The notes under the pieces are model-generated. The model searched no databases. It saw only the letters and a list, made by a program, of their open reading frames with translations, and had not been told where the DNA came from. A stretch of 5,936 bases of DNA from Bacteriovoracaceae bacterium UBA1018 (GTDB lineage: Bacteria > Bdellovibrionota > UBA1018), in NCBI GenBank assembly GCA_002291495.1, contig DBAE01000234.1, positions 645 to 6,580 of the forward strand, in the 5' to 3' direction. Shown piece by piece: positions 1 to 4,829 of the stretch. The position numbers were made by a program, and so were the translations under genes. Numbering within the stretch: position 1 is the stretch's first letter; each line of letters begins with the position of its first letter.

Positions 1-366
1 GTTCTCTATTTTTATCCAAAAGCAGAAACTCCAGGCTGTACCAAGCAAGCGTGTACATTTCGTGATCAAATTAAATTGATCCGTGATGAAGGAGCAGACG
101 TATTTGGAATCAGTTCAGATACAGTTGACGCACTGAAGAAGTTTCACAAAAACCATAGATTAAATTTTGTATTGCTCTCAGATACCGATGGAAAGGTGCT
201 CGCACAGTATGGCACTAAGATGCCACTTCTTAATTTTTCGAAGCGACATACTTTTGTCATTGGCCCAGATTTGATTATCCGCGCAATTGATAAAGACGTA
301 GATCCAGTTCGAGATTCAGAAAAAATGGCTGCTGAAATCAAGCAGCTCAAAACAAAAAATGAATAG
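1..366 (+). CDS. bcp: Peroxiredoxin, Bcp/PrxQ type (5'-truncated by window edge)
   Basis: Thiol peroxidase that reduces hydrogen peroxide and organic hydroperoxides in the cytoplasm, normally recycled by thioredoxin. The reading frame is open from base 1, giving 121 visible residues; roughly 30-40 N-terminal residues lie outside the window. The TTG at 76 is an internal codon and not a start, because the catalytic site lies upstream of it. Visible residues 3-20 contain the family signature YPKAETPGCT: Cys13 (bases 37-39) is the peroxidatic cysteine, and Cys18, five residues later, is the resolving cysteine of the atypical 2-Cys Bcp/PrxQ type. Further family features are the GISSD strand, the LLSDTDGKV segment, and an Arg at about residue 82 before TFVIGPD that fits the conserved active-site arginine. 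The C-terminus is lysine-rich and ends at a TAG. No other gene of this strand is visible upstream, so its operon is unknown. Family assignment is firm; the gene symbol follows the family name. Confidence 0.93.
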   Translation, partial: VLYFYPKAETPGCTKQACTFRDQIKLIRDEGADVFGISSDTVDALKKFHKNHRLNFVLLSDTDGKVLAQYGTKMPLLNFSKRHTFVIGPDLIIRAIDKDVDPVRDSEKMAAEIKQLKTKNE

Positions 367-384
367 GCGTATCAATTAATTTGA

Positions 385-420
385 AGATCCGATACCATTA
401 AGGACGAGAGTATCGGATCT
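385..420. terminator. Perfect 11-bp inverted repeat, possible terminator or operator
   Basis: Bases 385-395 (AGATCCGATAC) are the exact reverse complement of 410-420, separated by a 14-base loop. The hairpin starts 18 bases after the peroxiredoxin stop, the usual place for a terminator. However, no T-run follows on either strand and the loop is large, so it is not a classical intrinsic terminator. It could instead stabilise the 3' end of the upstream mRNA, or act in the DNA as a two-half-site operator ahead of the desaturase gene 78 bases downstream. The repeat is seen directly; the role is inferred. Confidence 0.5.
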
Positions 421-487
421 CTCGCTGCTTACGAGTCTCTGGGTAATCGGGCCCTTGTTCCTCTTGAGTCGCTCACTGGCTTTATCC

Positions 488-494
488 GGAGGAA
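488..494 (+). promoter_or_regulatory. Strong ribosome binding site of the desaturase gene
   Basis: GGAGGAA lies with six bases between GGAGG and the ATG at 499, near-perfect for a Shine-Dalgarno. This decides the start of the desaturase and suggests efficient translation. I could not identify a convincing -35/-10 pair in the rest of the 367-487 gap. Confidence 0.85.
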
Positions 495-498
495 TTAG

Positions 499-1617
499 AT
501 GACCACCCCAACTCAAGATACAAATACATCAGCAACATCGATACCAAGTGAGAAATGTTTTCTTGATCGTGTATTAAAAATCCCTAGATATGGTTTTGTT
601 CGAGATGGCCAACTCTATGTCCCGACGCATCGTGAAATTTGGAGCGAGTTTTTCCATCGCCTTAACGTTTTTCGAGACAGACGGAACTGGCTTGCTTTGT
701 TTGGTTGGACAGCAACTTTAAGTTTTGCAATCCCGCTTGCAATCTTCTTTATTTATTTCTTCTCTTGGCCACTCTTTTTTGCGGGCTTTGTTTACAGTAT
801 GGTGCTCTTGGGTAGTCATGGTACATTCTGGCTTCATCGATATTCGACTCACCGAGCGTTCAAATTCAGAAATGGCTTTGTTAGGATGCTTTGCCGCAAT
901 CTTGTCATCCGGATCATTCCAGAAGAGATCTACGTAATTTCCCACCATGTGCATCATCGGTTTCCTGAAAAACCAGGAGACCCTTACAACGTTCATGGGG
1001 GATGGCTCTACTGTTTTTTAGCAGACGTGAATCACCAAACTCTGAATACTGAGCTCAGTGAAAAGGATCATCAGCAGGTCTGCAAGCTTATGGAACATAC
1101 GGGTGTCCATCTGACGACTTACGAGCAATATAAAAAATGGGGATCTGCCTGTAAGCCTTGGACAGCGATTGCTCATTATGCTTTAAACTGGAGCTTTTGG
1201 TATGGTGCATTTTATCTCCTCGGCGGACATGCTCTAGCCACTGCGTTGTTCGGTTTTGCCGGAGTGTGGGGAATAGGTGTGCGGACTTATAATTATGATG
1301 GTCATGGCAGAGGCAAGCTTCGCCATAAAGAAGGCAGCGACTTCAATAAAAGTGATTTGTCAGTCAATCAGATCTGGCCAGGTTACGTAGCGGGTGAATG
1401 GCATAATAACCACCATCTATTTCCAAATGGCGCACGATCAGGTTTCCTTTGGTATCAGCTCGATTTACCTTGGTTACTGATTCGCTCATTAGAGAAACTC
1501 GGATTGGCGAACTCAGTAAAAGACTACAAACTTAAGTTTATGAACGATTACTACAGGCCTTTTCGTAAATCAGAGCCGAACTATAGTTCACTTCAAGTGC
1601 CTGAGTCACAAAGTTAG
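499..1617 (+). CDS. Membrane fatty-acid desaturase, stearoyl-CoA/acyl-lipid delta-9 type
   Basis: Predicted di-iron integral membrane enzyme that introduces a cis double bond into a fatty acyl chain using O2 and electrons from a separate donor; it would tune membrane fluidity in the inner membrane. The 372-residue protein has the three histidine boxes of the family: HRYSTH (113-118), HHVHH (149-153) and HNNHH (302-306, followed by LFP). A fourth element, NYDGH (265-269), keeps the Asn and His of the NSxxH motif that helps bind metal in SCD-type enzymes. Hydrophobic stretches at about 66-89, 91-107 and 222-258 fit the four-helix topology. There is no fused cytochrome b5 or ferredoxin domain, and length is normal for bacterial members. 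A polar tail of about 20 residues precedes the conserved part. The ATG is fixed by the ribosome site at 488. Whether the substrate is acyl-CoA, acyl-ACP or intact lipid, and the exact position of the double bond, cannot be told from sequence. The gene stands alone, convergent with apaG. Confidence 0.9.
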   Translation: MTTPTQDTNTSATSIPSEKCFLDRVLKIPRYGFVRDGQLYVPTHREIWSEFFHRLNVFRDRRNWLALFGWTATLSFAIPLAIFFIYFFSWPLFFAGFVYSMVLLGSHGTFWLHRYSTHRAFKFRNGFVRMLCRNLVIRIIPEEIYVISHHVHHRFPEKPGDPYNVHGGWLYCFLADVNHQTLNTELSEKDHQQVCKLMEHTGVHLTTYEQYKKWGSACKPWTAIAHYALNWSFWYGAFYLLGGHALATALFGFAGVWGIGVRTYNYDGHGRGKLRHKEGSDFNKSDLSVNQIWPGYVAGEWHNNHHLFPNGARSGFLWYQLDLPWLLIRSLEKLGLANSVKDYKLKFMNDYYRPFRKSEPNYSSLQVPESQS

Positions 1618-1627
1618 TCGTTAAGAA

Positions 1628-1645
1628 TCGGACTAATAGGTCCGG
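1628..1645. terminator. Short hairpin between convergent genes
   Basis: In the 29-base gap between the desaturase stop and the apaG stop, CGGAC (1629-1633) pairs with GTCCG (1640-1644) around a six-base loop, and a T-G wobble can extend the stem. It is placed to end transcripts from both sides. The stem is short and no clear T-run follows, so it is at best a weak bidirectional terminator. Confidence 0.3.
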
Positions 1646-1646
1646 A

Positions 1647-2030
1647 CTAATGCATCAGGCTTAAATCGCGCAGAAAAAAGAGTGGGATCTTTACATCAAA
1701 TGTAGCTCCCAGATGATTGACCATTTGATAGGTGCCTCGCATATTGCCGGTGGGAGTTGGCAACGGACAATAGCTAGAATACTGATGGGTCTCACCGGGC
1801 TTGAGTTTTGGCTGTTGCCCAATTACGCCAGATCCTTTGACTTCATGGATGGCACCATTGCCATCGGTAATGATCCAGTGGCGAGATAGAAGCTGAACCT
1901 CTGTATCACCCTTATTGGCGATTGTGATTTGATAACTGAAGACATACTCCGAGTCTTCAGGAGAGGACTGGTCTGCCAGGTACTCTGGCACAACGGTAAC
2001 TTCGATTCCTTGGGTGAGTTCGTAGTACAT
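1647..2030 (-). CDS. apaG: ApaG domain protein
   Basis: A 127-residue, full-length member of the ApaG/CorD family, whose fold is an immunoglobulin/fibronectin-III-like beta sandwich. The protein in Escherichia coli (125 residues) is linked genetically to Co2+ tolerance and Mg2+ efflux, and the glycine-rich loop has been suggested to bind pyrophosphate or nucleotides; the biochemical role remains unsettled. Family hallmarks seen here are YxFSYxITIAN (about 29-39), VQLLSRHWIITDGNG (45-59), the signature loop GSGVIGQQP (66-74), LKPGETHQYSS (76-86), GTYQM (99-103) and the terminal IPLFFL segment. No signal peptide or membrane segment, so cytoplasmic. The ATG at 2030 gives the expected N-terminus, but I see no good Shine-Dalgarno directly before it; an AGAAG about 13 bases upstream lies in a hairpin loop. 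It follows the cytochrome lipoprotein gene by 47 bases on the same strand. The enterobacterial partners ksgA and apaH are not next to it here. Functional linkage to the cytochrome genes is not implied. Confidence 0.95.
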   Translation of the reverse strand: MYYELTQGIEVTVVPEYLADQSSPEDSEYVFSYQITIANKGDTEVQLLSRHWIITDGNGAIHEVKGSGVIGQQPKLKPGETHQYSSYCPLPTPTGNMRGTYQMVNHLGATFDVKIPLFFLRDLSLMH

Positions 2031-2036
2031 GCTGTA

Positions 2037-2052
2037 CAGATACTTCTATCTG
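2037..2052 (-). promoter_or_regulatory. Hairpin in the apaG leader, close to the start codon
   Basis: CAGATA and TATCTG pair perfectly around a four-base loop that reads GAAG on the - strand, ending seven bases before the apaG ATG. The only purine-rich candidate ribosome site, AGAAG, sits in this loop. The stem shares bases 2050-2052 with a second inverted repeat, CTGGCAG at 2050-2056 and CTGCCAG at 2087-2093, so the two structures exclude each other. A role in translation control is possible but unproven; six-base stems can occur by chance. Confidence 0.25.
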
Positions 2053-2077
2053 GCAGGTAAGGCAATTGGTTCTTTAT

Positions 2078-3148
2078 CTAAGGTATCTGCCAGTCGGGAG
2101 CGATACAAAGGACATAAAAGAGAAATCTCCAGCCTTCCAATTTGTCTGTTGATCCGGCCTTATCAGTTAAGCTTTTGATCGATGAACTGACATTGTCAGG
2201 CAAGCTTGGTCTCGCCGAGTAGAACATAGAGTAGGCGATCGCTGCATCCGACGTGGTAGGCAGCTGCAGCGCTGAAGTATTTACCGCCGCGCCAGAAGCA
2301 ATGCCTTTGACTTGGGCGATTGCGTTTTTCACTGCCGTGTCTTTACTTGAAAGTGATGCACAAGTTCGGATACGAAATGCCTCGCGAGTCGTGGTGGATA
2401 CGGGCAAAACCGCTGCTTGAGAATCGGATTCAAAATTTCCAATATCATTTGTATCGTAAAGATCTCTTGGACCACCGAAAGTTCCAGCTTGTTTGAGAAT
2501 CAAATTATTGATGACAGTTTGTACTTCATTGCTTGTGCCAAAAACTGAGGTCAAAGTTGAAGCAATGTACTTACGGTCTCCAAGACGAATTTTCGAATCG
2601 GAAGTGGTAATTTCGGTACCCGGTGCAATCGAAGGCATCGGAGTTGGTGTAGCGGTCGGGGCGGGAGTGGGCTCGTTGCCCATGAGTTGGATCCAGTTTC
2701 TTAACGCCATCCGTTCATCAGAGGTGAGTGTAAATGGAGCTGTCGGCATATTTGCCAGTGGAATTTGGCCATTAACAGCTGAGGCCGAACCTGAATATTC
2801 GTTTCCTATCAATCGTCGATACAGAAGAGATTCTTGCAGATTTCCAGCAACAACGAGGCCAGACGTAGTCCAGGCAGCTTCACTCGATTTATCGAAGACC
2901 GAATGACAGGATAAACATTTGCTCTCGATGACTGCTTTAGCTGCATTGAAGCGAAGAATTGCTGGCGAGTTTGGATTATTTGTCGCTGGACTCGGTTCTG
3001 GATTGCCAGAAGTATTCTGATTTTCCGAAATGCTCGAGCTTTTGCTTTTCGATCGTGTAGTCGTAGAAGTGGACTCCATGCATCCGGTCAAAGATGAACT
3101 CACGAGAAGCAGAATAAGAAACTGAGAAAGAAAAGTTAGATTCATCAT
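2078..3148 (-). CDS. Cytochrome c lipoprotein with Pro/Thr linker and planctomycete-type C-terminal module
   Basis: Predicted exported lipoprotein of 356 residues carrying one covalent heme. Residues 1-23 form a lipoprotein signal (hydrophobic 4-20, lipobox LTGC, lipidated Cys23), followed by a Ser/Thr/Asn-rich flexible spacer to about 62. A cytochrome c domain spans about 64-157: CLSCH at 78-82 binds heme, and Met134 in NMP is a likely distal ligand. A Pro/Thr/Ala linker (160-177) leads to a second, mostly helical part. There LGDRKYIASTLTSVFG (189-204) recalls the opening of DUF1587-like modules, and the end (YSARPSLPDN, then GWRFLFYVLCIAPDW) recalls the RPP and C-terminal W..L..SPEF pattern of planctomycete cytochrome/DUF1553-type proteins. 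Those similarities are by eye. The ATG at 3148 overlaps the upstream stop as ATGA, with GGAGA ten bases before it, so translation is probably coupled to the DUF1501-like gene. A second ATG directly follows and would give a protein one residue shorter. Its electron partner and biological role are unknown. Confidence 0.82.
   Translation of the reverse strand: MMNLTFLSQFLILLLVSSSLTGCMESTSTTTRSKSKSSSISENQNTSGNPEPSPATNNPNSPAILRFNAAKAVIESKCLSCHSVFDKSSEAAWTTSGLVVAGNLQESLLYRRLIGNEYSGSASAVNGQIPLANMPTAPFTLTSDERMALRNWIQLMGNEPTPAPTATPTPMPSIAPGTEITTSDSKIRLGDRKYIASTLTSVFGTSNEVQTVINNLILKQAGTFGGPRDLYDTNDIGNFESDSQAAVLPVSTTTREAFRIRTCASLSSKDTAVKNAIAQVKGIASGAAVNTSALQLPTTSDAAIAYSMFYSARPSLPDNVSSSIKSLTDKAGSTDKLEGWRFLFYVLCIAPDWQIP
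3145..3148 (-). promoter_or_regulatory. ATGA stop/start overlap coupling two genes
   Basis: On the - strand the TGA stop of the DUF1501-like gene (3147-3145) overlaps the ATG of the cytochrome lipoprotein (3148-3146). GGAGA at 3163-3159, inside the upstream gene, provides the ribosome site. This arrangement is typical of translational coupling and implies matched amounts of the two exported proteins. Confidence 0.85.
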
Positions 3149-4815
3149 TCGTTTTTATTCTCCGGCTCAGAGATCAATGCGACGATGTTTCCGTTCTGCT
3201 CTTTGGCGACTGGGTGAAAATTTGAAACAGGTGAGGGGACTCGTAATAGTTCCGCAGTTGTCGAGAGCGCATGTTCCCACTTTAGGACAGTCTTGGAAGA
3301 ACCTTCATGTTCGACAGTCGCGGCTTTTCCTAAAGTGCCTCCGTAAAAGTCGTCCTTCATAAGTTTTCCGCGTTTTATATTTCCAAGGATAAGAGGCTGC
3401 TTAATTGCTCCTGAAATAAGTGTAAGCTGACCGGCATCAGAGGCATGATCTGAACCCATATCATCTCTTCTGGGTTGACGGGAAAACTCGGATGCAATCT
3501 GGATGACAGTGTTCTGGTAGATATTGGCTGCTTTTAATGATTGAGCAAGTTCATAGAGACCTGTAGCGATCTGGTAATACATCGCAGATGTCGCGACGAG
3601 CGCAATATTTGGACGTCCATAATGATCGTCGCCTGGATATTCAAATCGTTTAGTCGTGGTAACATTCTTAGGATTAGATGTTCCTAAGTCTTCTCCCGAG
3701 TACTCGGTATATCCCTGAAGGTCAAGCTTAGTGGTGTTGATCTTAATCTTGATCGTTGAGGTGAGACCGCGAGTTAGCAGAAACTCGGTGATTGCAAGGT
3801 GTTCGGCAAGTTCAAAGATCGCAACAGGCGCGAGCGTATTTCTTAAGTCGTTTGCGTGGGGTAAAAATTTTCCGAAGCGTCCCAAGCCATCGTTATTGAC
3901 CGGATTAGGGAGCACCTTCGAGATATTAGCCACAGCTTGAGTGAGCAGCGCATTGTATTTTCCGAACAAGGTGTTCCATGTACTCACTAAGTCGCCTACA
4001 CCTGCTCGAATCAGATCTTCAGCATTTTTGCGATCGCTGTAGAGAGCTTCAGCGCCTGGCCGTGAGCTCGATGCATAGTTTCTCAAGGAAGCAAGAGTCG
4101 CTTGAACATCTGAATCTAATGATAGGATTCGCTGATTAAATGCTCCAGCAATTCCATCGTTTGAATTAATGTACGGACTCATGACTTGTTGAAGACGATT
4201 ACCACTACCAGAAGGTCTCAGAAGCGCTTTACCACTAACTGATTTATAAGTTCCTGGAGCATCGCCCAACATATAGGCAGGCATCACAGCATTTGAGTAA
4301 TCGGCTACTACGCCATCGAGACTTGGCACGTCTGTAACCGTTCTTAAAAGACGGTGTGAGATGGAGTGCTCGCCCCCGCCCATGTTGATGCCTCGAACGA
4401 TCAACATATTGCTCAGTAGATCCGACATGTTTGCCCAGCTACCGTTTGGACGTGGTACTTGTTTACTCCACATTTGGGGCATCTGATAGGTCTTGCCACC
4501 AGCAGTTACCATGGCAGTTTGGTAGATTGGATTTCCACTGGCATTGGTGGTGGTATAGGCTTTTTCTGGATAGATATTACCGGCGTTTCGAGGATCAAGT
4601 GGTAGATCAAAGGCCCAACGAGCGGGTCCACCATTGAGATAGAGGTGAACAAAGTTTCTAGGCTGAATGCCTGTCTCTGCAGCGTATGCTTTAGAAATCA
4701 TACCTTCTAGCATGGCGTTCAGAGCTCGAGTAAATGGATCAATCGCAAGCGCACTTGCGCCTACATGACCCAAAGACTGGAGAAATTTTCTTCGATTGAG
4801 ATGTTTTGGGCTCAT
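3145..4815 (-). CDS. Tat-exported DUF1501-like protein
   Basis: Predicted periplasmic protein of 556 residues, resembling the DUF1501 family, which belongs to the alkaline phosphatase/sulfatase superfamily; no reaction has been established for it. The N-terminus has a twin-arginine signal, NRRKFLQ (7-13), a weakly hydrophobic stretch to about 25 and a possible AYA cleavage site near 45, implying folding with cofactor or metal before export. The opening strand FVHLYLNGGP (55-64) matches the family's LxGGPS start, although the usual Ser after the Pro is Ala65. GGGEHSISHR (146-155) supplies histidines, GDDHYGRPN (395-403) fits the DxH region, and ASEFSRQPRRDDMGSDH (441-457) matches the family's GEFGRTP...GRDH block with putative metal ligands Asp456 and His457. 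The middle, about 185-350, matches nothing I know. The ATG follows the upstream TAA after one base, with GGGAG nine bases before it. Family confidence is moderate; the Tat export call is strong. Tat export suggests that it matures before secretion, alongside its two heme-protein neighbours. Confidence 0.78.
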   Translation of the reverse strand: MSPKHLNRRKFLQSLGHVGASALAIDPFTRALNAMLEGMISKAYAAETGIQPRNFVHLYLNGGPARWAFDLPLDPRNAGNIYPEKAYTTTNASGNPIYQTAMVTAGGKTYQMPQMWSKQVPRPNGSWANMSDLLSNMLIVRGINMGGGEHSISHRLLRTVTDVPSLDGVVADYSNAVMPAYMLGDAPGTYKSVSGKALLRPSGSGNRLQQVMSPYINSNDGIAGAFNQRILSLDSDVQATLASLRNYASSSRPGAEALYSDRKNAEDLIRAGVGDLVSTWNTLFGKYNALLTQAVANISKVLPNPVNNDGLGRFGKFLPHANDLRNTLAPVAIFELAEHLAITEFLLTRGLTSTIKIKINTTKLDLQGYTEYSGEDLGTSNPKNVTTTKRFEYPGDDHYGRPNIALVATSAMYYQIATGLYELAQSLKAANIYQNTVIQIASEFSRQPRRDDMGSDHASDAGQLTLISGAIKQPLILGNIKRGKLMKDDFYGGTLGKAATVEHEGSSKTVLKWEHALSTTAELLRVPSPVSNFHPVAKEQNGNIVALISEPENKNE

Positions 4816-4829
4816 ATTACTTTGCTCCC
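4816..4829 (-). promoter_or_regulatory. Ribosome site within the upstream gene end, one-base gene junction
   Basis: GGGAG (4829-4825) lies nine bases before the ATG at 4815 and inside the last codons of the DUF1588/DUF1585-like gene, whose TAA (4819-4817) is separated from the ATG by the single base 4816. The layout fixes the start of the Tat protein and argues for one polycistronic mRNA. Confidence 0.75.

Noticed and set aside
76..78. TTG as the start of the peroxiredoxin
   Set aside because: The catalytic TPGCT site and resolving cysteine are encoded upstream in the same open frame, so the gene begins before base 1.
718..996. 92-codon open frame on the - strand
   Set aside because: It is antisense to the histidine-box region of a convincing desaturase, with no family match or ribosome site.
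1823..2065. 80-codon open frame on the - strand overlapping apaG
   Set aside because: It is an alternative frame of apaG; the ApaG frame shows full family conservation over the same bases.
2036..2075. Possible apaG promoter, TTGCCT with TATCTG after 17 bases on the - strand
   Set aside because: The -10 candidate matches only half of the consensus and would start the RNA almost at the start codon.
2632..2672. Low-complexity G/T-rich repeat-like tract
   Set aside because: It is explained by codons for the Pro/Thr/Ala linker on the other strand and is not a tandem DNA repeat of constant unit.
2493..2906. 137-codon open frame on the + strand
   Set aside because: It lies fully antisense to the cytochrome lipoprotein; its Gly/Val-rich stretch is just the complement of the Pro/Thr linker codons, and it has no recognisable domain.
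3731..3940. 69-codon open frame on the + strand
   Set aside because: It is antisense to the DUF1501-like gene, without recognisable features.
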